Shown one piece after another: positions 48,004-55,254 of a stretch of DNA of 61,089 nucleotides. Source of the stretch: Thioalkalivibrio halophilus (lineage in GTDB: Bacteria > Pseudomonadota > Gammaproteobacteria > Ectothiorhodospirales > Ectothiorhodospiraceae). The DNA lies in assembly GCF_001995255.1 (NCBI RefSeq), contig NZ_MUZR01000011.1, positions 1-61,089 of the forward strand, given 5' to 3'. The notes beneath the pieces were generated by a model. That model saw nothing but the letters and a program-made list of their open reading frames with translations. It did not search any database and had not been told where the DNA came from. Position 1 is the first letter of the stretch, and the number at the start of each line of letters is the position of its first letter. Made by a program: the position numbers and the translations under genes.

Positions 48004-49401
48004 TTATTCCGCCCCGGGTCCCTGCAGCCCGTGCCGGCGCATCTTCTCCCACAGGTTCTTGCGGCTGATGCCCAGGTGCTCCGCGGTCTGCGTGATGCGC
48101 CATTCGTGGTGTTCCAGCGCCTGGCGGATGTAGGCGGCCTCCTGCGCCTGTAGGTAGTCGGCCAGCGGAGGGCGGGATGCCGGGTCTGTCGCTTCGGTTG
48201 ACGGGTCCCCGGAGGGCGGCAGGTGATCGGGGTCGGCCGGGTCGCACAGATCCGCCTCGCCCAGCACCGGGGCCGGGGAAAAGATGGTGGCCCGCTCCAG
48301 GCAGTGGCGCAGTTCGCGGACATTGCCCGGCCATTCGTGTTCCAGCATCGCCTGTTCCGCGTCGGCGGCCAGACGTCGGGGTTCGCCTCCTTCCCGGCGG
48401 GCCAGGTCCTCCAGGGTCTGGCGGGCCAGCCACAGGATGTCCTCGCGGCGGTCGCGCAGCGGAGGGATGCGCAGGTGCACGACGTTGATGCGGTAGAAGA
48501 GGTCCTCGCGGAAATCACCACGATCAACGTACTCGCGCAGGTTGCGATGGGTGGCACAGACCAGCCGCAGGTTCACGTCGAGCGGGTTTTCCGAGCCCAG
48601 CGGAGTGACCTGGCGCTCCTGGATGACGCGCAGCAGCTTGGCCTGCATGGCCAGCGACATGTCACCGATTTCGTCGAGGAACAAGGTCCCGCCGTCGGCC
48701 TGTTCAAAGACACCGCGACGCTGGCGCGTCGCTCCGGTGAAGGCCCCCTTCTCGTGGCCGAAGAGTTCGGCCTCCAGGAGATTCTCGGGCAGGGCGGCGC
48801 AATTGACGGCCACGAAAGGGGCATCCGGATTCGGCCCCGCGTTGTGCAGGGCATGGGCGACGAATTCCTTGCCCGCACCGGACTCGCCGGTGATCAGCAC
48901 GGTGGTCGCACGGGCGGCCACGCGTGGCAGCATCGCCGCCATGCGCTGCATCGGCAGTGACTTGCCCAGGGAAAGATCCGCTGCCGCAGAAACGGCATCA
49001 GCCGTTTGCATCCGCGGGTCTTCCTCGGCGCACAGTCCGCGGATCTGCCCGATCAGCGCGTCGAGGTCGAAGGGCTTGGTGATGTAGTCGGCCGCCCCCC
49101 GCTTGAGCAGGTCCACTGCGGTTTCCACCGCGCCATACCCGGTGATGAACAGGGTTCGCGGGGTCTCCTGGGCGAGGGTCTCCTGGAGTTGCGCAAACAG
49201 GGCGTCGCCCGTCAGGTCGGGCAGGCGGATATCGCTCACCATCAGGTGAAAGTGACGGTCGCCTTCGAGTGTCTCCCGGGCCGCGCCGGCGGTCTGGCAC
49301 CAGGTGACTTCGAAGCCTTCCAGTTCGAAGCGGTCGTACAGCGATTCCCCCATGATGGGATCGTCCTCGACCAGCAGGATGCGGCAGGAAGATGTGGTCA
49401 T
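48004..49401 (-). CDS. arxR: Sigma-54-dependent response regulator ArxR
   Basis: 465-residue NtrC-family activator. The receiver domain has phosphoacceptor Asp 57 (MVSDIRLPD). The AAA+ sigma-54-interaction domain has Walker A GESGAGKE at 172-179 and GAFTGA at 219-224. A Fis-type helix-turn-helix is at the C-terminus (EWRITQTAEHLGISRKNLWEKMRRHGL). GAFTGA means it works with sigma-54. The ATG at 49401 overlaps the arxS stop by 4 bp. By position with ArxX and ArxS it is the candidate activator for the arx operon, which carries a -24/-12 promoter and paired palindromes (see 53811-53870). Confidence 0.85.
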   Translation of the reverse strand: MTTSSCRILLVEDDPIMGESLYDRFELEGFEVTWCQTAGAARETLEGDRHFHLMVSDIRLPDLTGDALFAQLQETLAQETPRTLFITGYGAVETAVDLLKRGAADYITKPFDLDALIGQIRGLCAEEDPRMQTADAVSAAADLSLGKSLPMQRMAAMLPRVAARATTVLITGESGAGKEFVAHALHNAGPNPDAPFVAVNCAALPENLLEAELFGHEKGAFTGATRQRRGVFEQADGGTLFLDEIGDMSLAMQAKLLRVIQERQVTPLGSENPLDVNLRLVCATHRNLREYVDRGDFREDLFYRINVVHLRIPPLRDRREDILWLARQTLEDLARREGGEPRRLAADAEQAMLEHEWPGNVRELRHCLERATIFSPAPVLGEADLCDPADPDHLPPSGDPSTEATDPASRPPLADYLQAQEAAYIRQALEHHEWRITQTAEHLGISRKNLWEKMRRHGLQGPGAE

Positions 49402-50936
49402 GAGCGTTCCGAACGGTTGTCAGTGGGCGGCAGTGCGGGCTCCAGGGCCTCGGCCCGGGGAAGCCGGACTCGGAATTCGGTCCAGCCGGGCCGACTGTCG
49501 ACGTCGATCGTCCCCTTGAGCTGGGTGGTGATCTGCCAGGTCATCCAGAGTCCGATGCCGCGTCCCGCGGCGGCTTCGCGCGGTTCGGCCCCCGGCGGGG
49601 CATCGGGTTCGAACAGGCGGGCGACCCGGTCTTCCGGGATGTGCTGGCCGGTATTGCCGATCTGCAGTTTCAGGGCATCGTCATCGTACCGGATGCGGCA
49701 CTCGATCCGCCCGCCGTTTTCCACGGCCTGGGTGGCGTTGAGCAGCAGGTTGATGAGGATCTGCCGCACCAGCGCGGCGGGCAGGGGGATTGTTTCGCGC
49801 AGATCGTCATGCCAGTCGAGGCGCGCCTTCCTGCGCTGGATGTTCGGCTGGATCAGCGTGCGCACGTCCTGCAGGTCGGTGGGCGCCAGTGGCTGGCGTT
49901 CCGGACGTGCCTCGACCAGCAGCGCGGAGACGGTGTCGCGGATCTGCAGCAGCCCGCGTTCCAGCAGGTCCAGGGTGCGTGCTGTGCGGGCGTCGGTGTC
50001 ACCGTGGCGTTTCTGCGTGCTGATGGCGTTGAGCATGCCGCCCAGCGGATTGTTGATTTCGTGGGCGATGCCGCCGGTGAGCCGACCGACGGCCGCCAGA
50101 CGTTCCGAGGCCATGACCTGCTGCTCCAGGAGCTCCTTCTGGCGCAGTTCGGCGAGCATCTCGCGCAGGCGGCGGGAGAGCTGTCCGATCTCGTCGTTCG
50201 ACTCCTGCAGCCGGCATTCCGGTTCTTCAGGGATGCGGTCACCGACGCGTTTCATGCAGTCGGCGAGGGTGGTCAGCGGGCGGGCCATGCGCCGCCCCCA
50301 CCACCAGCTCAGTGGCAGGAGGGCCAGCAGGACCAGCAGGGTCACCGTCGCCGCGCGTTCCACCATCCCCACGAAGCGCGGCCAGTGGATGTCCCGCGGA
50401 TAGCGCAGGATCAGGGTGCCCATCATGACCCCGTCGGCCATGACCGGCTGGAGCATGAAATAGTGTTCTTCCCCGACCAGACGTCGTGGAGCGGGCGGGG
50501 TGGCATCCGATGTTTGCGGGCGGCTGAACATGTCCTCGATGGCTTGCGCCACCGGGGTCGGGGATGCGCCGGCCTCCTCCAGCGAGGCGAGCATGCGGGT
50601 TTCCCCGGGCTGGCTGGAGACGAAGATGCGTTGCCGGTCGTCCACCAGCAACAGCTTGTCCGCGCCGTTGTCGCCCGCGACCAGGGGTGCGCGGATGATC
50701 TCGTAGGCGCGCCAGACGTCGTCGTTGCGCATCGGCTCGACCAGGGTCTCGCTCAGTACGCCACCGAGGATCTCGGCATTGTTGAACAGATCCTGGCGGA
50801 GCTCGTCATAGACTCGGGTCACGATCGCGCTGGTCAGCGCGATGGCCGTCACCAGCATCAGGGCCGTCGCCCGGGCCGGGATCTTGTAGCGCAGACTGAG
50901 GTTGGCCGGCGAGGGCCATTCAGATAGCCATTTCAT
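49398..50936 (-). CDS. arxS: Sensor histidine kinase ArxS
   Basis: 512-residue membrane kinase. Two transmembrane segments (about 22-40 and 197-213) flank a periplasmic sensor domain. A HAMP-like segment is followed by the DHp domain with phospho-His 292 in GGIAHEINNPLGG and a HATPase domain (LINLLLNATQAVENGG, GRGIGLWMTWQI). The ATG at 50936 is chosen because it starts a normal kinase N-terminus and overlaps the end of arxX by 17 bp. It probably receives the ArxX signal and phosphorylates ArxR. Confidence 0.86.
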   Translation of the reverse strand: MKWLSEWPSPANLSLRYKIPARATALMLVTAIALTSAIVTRVYDELRQDLFNNAEILGGVLSETLVEPMRNDDVWRAYEIIRAPLVAGDNGADKLLLVDDRQRIFVSSQPGETRMLASLEEAGASPTPVAQAIEDMFSRPQTSDATPPAPRRLVGEEHYFMLQPVMADGVMMGTLILRYPRDIHWPRFVGMVERAATVTLLVLLALLPLSWWWGRRMARPLTTLADCMKRVGDRIPEEPECRLQESNDEIGQLSRRLREMLAELRQKELLEQQVMASERLAAVGRLTGGIAHEINNPLGGMLNAISTQKRHGDTDARTARTLDLLERGLLQIRDTVSALLVEARPERQPLAPTDLQDVRTLIQPNIQRRKARLDWHDDLRETIPLPAALVRQILINLLLNATQAVENGGRIECRIRYDDDALKLQIGNTGQHIPEDRVARLFEPDAPPGAEPREAAAGRGIGLWMTWQITTQLKGTIDVDSRPGWTEFRVRLPRAEALEPALPPTDNRSERS

Positions 50937-51765
50937 CGGCGATCCGGCGCACGCTGTCGTAGAGCTCGGGACTCGTGGGGTCGAACCCGTCGAGCCCCAG
51001 GGCCGCAAGGATCCCGCGCCCCTCGTCGTGATCGGACATCGAGTCCAGCACCTCGCGACAGTGCCGGGCGTCCTCCTCGGGAAAGGCGTCACGCGCGACG
51101 ATCGGCGGGAAACCGTGGTAACGCGAGCGCGAGACGATCCGGGTACGCGCGACCACCGCGGGTTCGTGTTGCTTCAGCATGTCCCAGACATAGCCATCCA
51201 CGGCGGCTCCGTCCACCAGGCGTTCGGCCACGGCCTTGATGGCGTTGCGATGGGTCCACGACATGATCGTACGGGCAAAGTAGCCATCCGGATCCGCGCC
51301 GGTGGCGAAGATCGCATGACGGGGAAGGTGGTAGCCGGACAGCGAGTCCGGGTCGCTGTAGGCAAAGAAGCGGCCCTGCAGATCGGTGATGGTGTGGGTG
51401 TCCTGATCGGAGTCAGGAACAATCAGGTACGAACGGTAGAGGGGCCGTCCGTCGTAAACCGGGGTGACCAGCAGCCGTAACCGCTCTTCCTCGATCACAT
51501 AGGGGTAGCTGCACAGCCAGGCGACGTCGAGGTCACCCAGGCGCAGCAGCTCCATGATCTCGGCATAACTCCCCCGCTGGATCAAGCGAACCGGCCTGAG
51601 CAGTCGCTGTTCCAGGAAGTGCCGCCAGCGCCGCAGCAGCGCTTCGCGGTGGTCGAGAAAGACCGGCGTAAGACCGAAACGCAGCACGCGGGGTTCCGGA
51701 CCGTCGGCCAGCAGCTTTCCGGCCGGCGCCGCCAGCGCCATTCCGAGAAAACCGCGTCGATTCAA
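50920..51765 (-). CDS. arxX: Periplasmic substrate-binding sensor ArxX (PhnD/AioX-like)
   Basis: 281-residue binding protein of the phosphate/phosphonate-binding (PhnD) class. It has a twin-arginine-like export signal (MNRRGFLGMALAAP) and a PBP-like fold in FGLTPVFLDHREALL, GDLDVAWLCSYPYV (Cys 85) and RNAIKAVAERLVDGAAVDGYVWD. In AioX relatives an essential Cys binds arsenite; whether Cys 85 is that residue is untested here. First gene of arxXSR on the minus strand. It probably senses arsenite and signals through ArxS. Confidence 0.82.
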   Translation of the reverse strand: MNRRGFLGMALAAPAGKLLADGPEPRVLRFGLTPVFLDHREALLRRWRHFLEQRLLRPVRLIQRGSYAEIMELLRLGDLDVAWLCSYPYVIEEERLRLLVTPVYDGRPLYRSYLIVPDSDQDTHTITDLQGRFFAYSDPDSLSGYHLPRHAIFATGADPDGYFARTIMSWTHRNAIKAVAERLVDGAAVDGYVWDMLKQHEPAVVARTRIVSRSRYHGFPPIVARDAFPEEDARHCREVLDSMSDHDEGRGILAALGLDGFDPTSPELYDSVRRIADEMAI

Positions 51766-51799
51766 TATTCCCTCCAGCCGAACTCGCGGCGCGCCCCTT

Positions 51800-51826
51800 G
51801 GGAAACACTATTGATCAGTGTTTCCC
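51800..51826. repeat. Remnant of the hmp-nsrR MITE ends
   Basis: GGGAAACACT (51800-51809) and its complement AGTGTTTCCC (51817-51826) form a 10-bp stem with a 7-nt loop. The right 17 nt ATTGATCAGTGTTTCCC are identical to 40277-40293 at the right end of the element at 40007-40296, and the left 10 nt equal its left end. This looks like an internally deleted copy. It lies 35 bp upstream of the arxX start, within the likely 5' leader. Confidence 0.75.
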
Positions 51827-51828
51827 CT

Positions 51829-51864
51829 GGTGAACATTCTGTAACGTGGTGAACAGACTGTACA
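51829..51864. promoter_or_regulatory. 15-bp direct repeats upstream of arxX
   Basis: GGTGAACATTCTGTA (51829-51843) and GGTGAACAGACTGTA (51848-51862) recur with a 19-bp period. The first copy continues to GTAAC at 51841-51845, so GTGAA-N6-GTAAC resembles one half of the GTYAC-N6-GTAAC palindromes upstream of the arx operon. Possible autoregulatory ArxR sites, but they match the palindrome in one half only. Confidence 0.4.
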
Positions 51865-51904
51865 CCGGTAAACGGGGCGGCCGGAACGGTCGTCGGTTCG
51901 AGTT

Positions 51905-52375
51905 TCAGTCCTTGATGGCCAGGACCGTCGCACGGATACGCAGCGGATGGCCGGCCAGCGGGTGGTTGCCGTCGAGCAGCGCGCCGCGCTCGGTCAGTTC
52001 CACCACCCGCAGCTGCCATGCACGCCGGCCCGACTCGTCTCCGGTGTACAGTGGCAGTCCGGGTTCCAGGCGTACGTCGGCGGGCAGGTTGTCGCGCACC
52101 GCCTCGAAAACCAGTTCCGGACGGCGTTCGCCGAAGGCGCGGGCCGCGGGGATTTCCAGCTCTTCCGGCTGTCCCGTCGCCAGGCCGAGCACGGCTTCGT
52201 CGAGCCCCGGCAGCGGGGGTGTTTCGGTCCCGATGCGAAGGCGGATTTCGTGTTCGTCCGCATCCAGTCCGGCAGTATTCAGAGGCAGTTCACCCTCGGG
52301 TCGGATACTGTAGCGAAGGTGAACGTGATCACCGTTGCGCACGCAGCGATCGGAGGCTTCGTGATTCGGCGGCAT
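51905..52375 (-). CDS. SlyD-like FKBP-type peptidyl-prolyl isomerase
   Basis: 156 residues. The FKBP core (DHVHLRYSIRPEGE, FEAVRDNLPADVRLEPG) and the SlyD flap signature DGNHPLAGHPLRIRATVL are present. SlyD's metal-binding His/Cys-rich tail is missing, so it is a short SlyD/FKBP family member, likely cytoplasmic. It lies in the arx island on the same strand as arxXSR, 139 bp upstream of arxX, and could be cotranscribed with it. A folding role for arx proteins is inference. Confidence 0.88.
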   Translation of the reverse strand: MPPNHEASDRCVRNGDHVHLRYSIRPEGELPLNTAGLDADEHEIRLRIGTETPPLPGLDEAVLGLATGQPEELEIPAARAFGERRPELVFEAVRDNLPADVRLEPGLPLYTGDESGRRAWQLRVVELTERGALLDGNHPLAGHPLRIRATVLAIKD

Positions 52376-52734
52376 AGGGTGTCCCGTTCAGGAAATAAAA
52401 GGGTCAGGGCCCGCACGGGGCGGGCCGCCTGACAAGGCCCACAGGAGGAGCACGCTTCACCGGCTCCGGAAGCAAGACTCGGACCATGTTGAAATACGGA
52501 TATTATTCAATGGCTTGGGGTTTTCCTGTCGGCTGTCGATTACCGCGGGGTAACATCGCCCGCGGTTCGATGGCGCCGGAGGTTACACTCCGGTAACGGG
52601 TTTACGGTGCGCCATGACCCCTTGTCCCTGACAGGCATGAGGGAAGAGACCGGCCCGAACCGGCGTCCTGTCAGGGTGGGGCCCGGACGAACCGGGCTGG
52701 ACCGAATTCCGCAAAGAACTGGGGAGAACGATTG
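52376..52734. promoter_or_regulatory. Divergent promoter region, SlyD-like and degenerate MBL genes
   Basis: 359 bp without a gene. It contains two GTYAC-N6-GTAAC palindromes (52539-52554 and 52582-52597, annotated separately). A 10-bp inverted repeat CCCTGACAGG (52626-52635) / CCTGTCAGGG (52667-52676), with 31 nt between arms, could fold in RNA or bind a protein. A GC-rich hairpin is near 52407-52428. No convincing -24/-12 element is found for the MBL gene: the best match (TGG at 52698, GC at 52711) would place the transcript start on top of the ribosome-binding site. An AT-rich stretch lies at 52490-52510. Confidence 0.5.
52539..52597. promoter_or_regulatory. Paired ArxR-like palindromes upstream of the MBL gene
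   Basis: ATTAC-CGCGGG-GTAAC at 52539-52554 and GTTAC-ACTCCG-GTAAC at 52582-52597. Centres lie 43 bp apart, about four helical turns. The same GTYAC-N6-GTAAC form and spacing recur upstream of arxB2. The pair stands 138 bp or more upstream of the MBL start and also faces the divergent SlyD-like gene. Binding by ArxR is inferred from position and motif. Confidence 0.6.
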
Positions 52735-53724
52735 ATGACGATGAACAGATGGCTCGTGACGGGGTGCCTTTCCCTCGCCATGGCCACCACGGCGGCCGCC
52801 GGGGTGGAGATCCCGGCGGACAGTGAACGCCTGAGTGATGCGCGCACCTCCGATCTCGAACGGGTGGACGCGCTGCAGCCCGTGCGCGTGGCCGAAGATA
52901 TCTACGCAATCATTGGTTCCGTGGAGAACCGCACCTACGAGAACGAGGCCCTGAACGTGAATCTGGGCTTCGTGGTCACCGAAGAAGGCGTGGTGCTGAT
53001 CGATTCCGGCCCCTCCCGGCGTTTCGGCGGGCTTCTGGAAGAGGCGGTGTCCGAAGTGACCGAAAAACCCGTGACGCACGTGATCGGGATCGGCGCCCAG
53101 GACCACCGCTGGCTGGCCAATGGCTATTTCGAGGAGCAGGGTGCGGAGCTGATCGCGCTGGAACGGACGGTCGCGACCCGACTGGACTTTGCCGACCGTC
53201 ATATGGACCGGCTCTCGGGCGTGCTGGATGATCGGTTCGAGGGTAGCGAGCCGGTGGTGACCGATGCGCCGCTGGAAGGCGACCGGCAGGTGCTGGAGAT
53301 CGGTGGTACCGAATTCCATCTGGAATACTGGGCGGATGCCCACTTCCCGGGTGACGCGGTGCTGTATCTGCCCGCAACCGACGTTCTGTTCTCCGGCGAC
53401 CTGGTCTACGTCGACCGTATCCTCGGTATCCATCCGTGGAGTGACCCCGTGCAGTGGGTGGAAGCCCTCGATCAGCTGGAAGAGCGCGCCCCGGCCGCCG
53501 TGGTACCGGGGCACGGCGACGTGGCCGACATGGCGCGGGTGAAGGCCGACACGATCGATTACATGCGCTACATCACCGAGGGTTCGGCCCGGCACATCGA
53601 GGACTGGTCCAGCCTGGACGAAGCCGTGAACGATCTGGCGGATGCTCCGCAGTTCGAACATCTGCTCCATTTTGATCAGTGGCACCGGACGAACGTGAAC
53701 CGGACGTATCTTTTCATGGAGTGA
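52735..53724 (+). CDS. Exported MBL-fold protein with degenerate metal site
   Basis: 329 residues with a signal peptide (about 1-22, TAAAG). The fold and overall sequence belong to the SoxH/quinoprotein-relay type of metallo-beta-lactamase (GFVVTEEGVVLIDSGPSRRFG, AHFPGDAVLYLPATDVLFSGDLVYVDR, VPGHGD). The HxHxDH motif is lost: the segment reads VIGIGAQDHRWLANGYF, so only Asp 123 and His 124 remain. Later His and Asp positions are kept. Start ATG 52735 has GGGGAG 8 bases upstream. The gene ends at a strong terminator, so it is monocistronic. It lies between the arx regulator and structural operons with matching operators; role unknown. Confidence 0.8.
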   Translation: MTMNRWLVTGCLSLAMATTAAAGVEIPADSERLSDARTSDLERVDALQPVRVAEDIYAIIGSVENRTYENEALNVNLGFVVTEEGVVLIDSGPSRRFGGLLEEAVSEVTEKPVTHVIGIGAQDHRWLANGYFEEQGAELIALERTVATRLDFADRHMDRLSGVLDDRFEGSEPVVTDAPLEGDRQVLEIGGTEFHLEYWADAHFPGDAVLYLPATDVLFSGDLVYVDRILGIHPWSDPVQWVEALDQLEERAPAAVVPGHGDVADMARVKADTIDYMRYITEGSARHIEDWSSLDEAVNDLADAPQFEHLLHFDQWHRTNVNRTYLFME

Positions 53725-53750
53725 CGGCGGCCCCGCTTCGCCCGACAGAG

Positions 53751-53784
53751 GCCCCGGTACCGGAAACGGTGCCGGGGCTTTTTT
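53751..53784 (+). terminator. Rho-independent terminator of the MBL gene
   Basis: Stem GCCCCGGTACCG (53751-53762), loop GAAA, stem CGGTGCCGGGGC (53767-53778) with one G:U-type pair, followed by TTTTTT (53779-53784). It ends transcription of the MBL gene 27 bp after its stop and separates it from the arx promoter. Confidence 0.9.
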
Positions 53785-53810
53785 GTGTGCTTTCGTTGAA
53801 CGCTCCCGGC

Positions 53811-53870
53811 GTCACCGTGAGGTAACCGGCGTCCGGCCGCTCGTGTACGCCCTCGTCACCGTTAAGTAAC
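53811..53870. promoter_or_regulatory. Paired enhancer sites for the arx operon
   Basis: GTCAC-CGTGAG-GTAAC at 53811-53826 and GTCAC-CGTTAA-GTAAC at 53855-53870, centres 44 bp apart. They lie about 131 and 88 bp upstream of the predicted sigma-54 start site near 53950, the usual distance for NtrC-type enhancers. Form and spacing match 52539-52597. Confidence 0.75.
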
Positions 53871-53923
53871 GCCGGGCGAAAGGAAAAGATCGCATGGCGC
53901 GCCATGGAGGCATTTCGGGAACA

Positions 53924-53940
53924 CGGCATGTCCCTTGCTT
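53924..53940 (+). promoter_or_regulatory. Sigma-54 (-24/-12) promoter of arxB2-arxA-arxB1-arxC
   Basis: CGGCATG-N4-TTGCTT at 53924-53940, with the invariant GG and GC 10 bases apart. It matches the TGGCACG-N4-TTGCA consensus at all but the first and sixth base of the -24 box. The predicted start near 53950 leaves about 45 nt of leader before the ATG at 53995. An NtrC-type activator (ArxR) is encoded nearby. Confidence 0.8.
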
Positions 53941-53994
53941 CCGATCGGGTGATTGGTGGCCCCCGGGGCCCTGACTTTCCGAGCCGGAGCGTTC

Positions 53995-55254
53995 ATGTCA
54001 TCAGCCGATACCGCCGAAATCCGGTTTCGCCGGTTGCACCCGGATATCTCCGAACTGGCCTTTCTGGCCGAGGACTGCCTGCCGGCGCGTTCGCCGCTGT
54101 CGCGCTGCGATGACTGCGCGCGCGCCTGCCCGGTGGATGTCCTGACGGCGGTCAAGGGGAAGCTGGAGCTGAGCGATGGCTGTCTGCGCTGCGGACGTTG
54201 TGCTGCCGCCTGTCCCACCGGTGCCCTGCGCGCGGCGGATTTCCCGCGCACCGAGGCCATGCAGGAGATGCCCCCGGCCCGCGACGAACCCCTGTATGTG
54301 GACTGCTGGCGGGTGCCGGAGGAGGTATCTCCGGAAGGGGCCCTGCGCGTGCCCTGTACCGGCGGACTCGACGCGGGGGCGGTGGCCGAGCTGACGAGTC
54401 TGCGTGATGGCCCGGTGGTGGTGCTGGATCGTGGCTGGTGCGAACGGTGTCCCGCCGGGGGGGGTGCCCGCCCGGCGCAGACCGCCCTGGAAACCGCGGC
54501 CGCGGCCCTCGACGCCGCGGAGGCGATGGAATCGCTGCTGCCGCGGTTCGAGGCGCGCGGGTTGCCGCGCGAACGGGCACGGGGCGACGGCCCGCCGGCG
54601 CGTTCGGCCATGACTGCCGTGAGCCGTCGCGGCCTGTTCCGGCGCATGGCCGGGGAGGTCGCCGGAGCGCTGGACGACACACCCATGGAGGCCGAAGGCG
54701 AGGGCCCGTCGCGCCCGTTGCGCGATCGCATCCCCGCGCCCCCGCGACAGCGCATGGTGCGCGCGCTCGAGCGTTTCGATGAAACGCTCCCGGCCAGCCA
54801 GCGCCCCGGACTGAACGTGGATCAGGACGCCTGCTGTAACCAGCGGGTGTGCGCCTCGCTGTGTCCCACCGGGGCGCTGGAGGCCTTCGATGCCGAGGGC
54901 GGGAGTGGACTGCACTTCCGTCCGGAGGAGTGCATCGGTTGCGAATTGTGCGTGCGCGTATGTCCCGAGCGCGCGCTCACCTCGTACCCCGAAGGGGGGC
55001 AGTCGGGAGAACTGACCCGGCATGCATTCCGCCGTTGTCCGGAATGCCGGAGACCGTTCGCGGGCGGCGAAGGACGTTTCTGTCCGTCCTGCGACAAGAA
55101 ATACGGCCTGCTCGCGGGGGGTGGCTACGAGCTGCTCTTCGGGCAGGCCCCCGATTCCCGGGCGCCCGATGGCTGCGGTGCCCGGGTACAACAGGCGAGT
55201 CGCGATGCGGCCAGCGCCGATGCGAAGACGAGAGGGAGTGAGAGTCCGATATGA
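53995..55254 (+). CDS. arxB2: Arx polyferredoxin, ArxB2
   Basis: 419-residue iron-sulfur protein with four or more ferredoxin-type cluster motifs. Cys 38, 41, 45 (with Cys 28) form one group; 63, 66, 69, 73 (CLRCGRCAAACPTGAL) another; 280/281, 286, 290 a third; 313, 316, 319, 323 (CIGCELCVRVCPERAL) a fourth. A C-terminal Cys pair set (348/351, 363/366: CPECRRPF...FCPSC) looks like a zinc ribbon. No export signal is evident. ATG 53995 (GGAG 5 bases upstream) is chosen over GTG 53953, which would start at the transcript start itself. First gene of the operon; overlaps arxA by 4 bp. Confidence 0.85.
   Translation: MSSADTAEIRFRRLHPDISELAFLAEDCLPARSPLSRCDDCARACPVDVLTAVKGKLELSDGCLRCGRCAAACPTGALRAADFPRTEAMQEMPPARDEPLYVDCWRVPEEVSPEGALRVPCTGGLDAGAVAELTSLRDGPVVVLDRGWCERCPAGGGARPAQTALETAAAALDAAEAMESLLPRFEARGLPRERARGDGPPARSAMTAVSRRGLFRRMAGEVAGALDDTPMEAEGEGPSRPLRDRIPAPPRQRMVRALERFDETLPASQRPGLNVDQDACCNQRVCASLCPTGALEAFDAEGGSGLHFRPEECIGCELCVRVCPERALTSYPEGGQSGELTRHAFRRCPECRRPFAGGEGRFCPSCDKKYGLLAGGGYELLFGQAPDSRAPDGCGARVQQASRDAASADAKTRGSESPI

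Noticed and set aside
52413-52426. Minus-strand GG-N10-GC as a sigma-54 promoter for the SlyD-like gene and arxXSR
   Set aside because: It lies inside a GC-rich hairpin where such matches are common by chance; the -12 box is poor.
52698-52713. TGG-N10-GC match as the sigma-54 promoter of the MBL gene
   Set aside because: Spacing is right but the implied start (about 52724) falls on the ribosome-binding site at 52721-52726, and neither box is strong.
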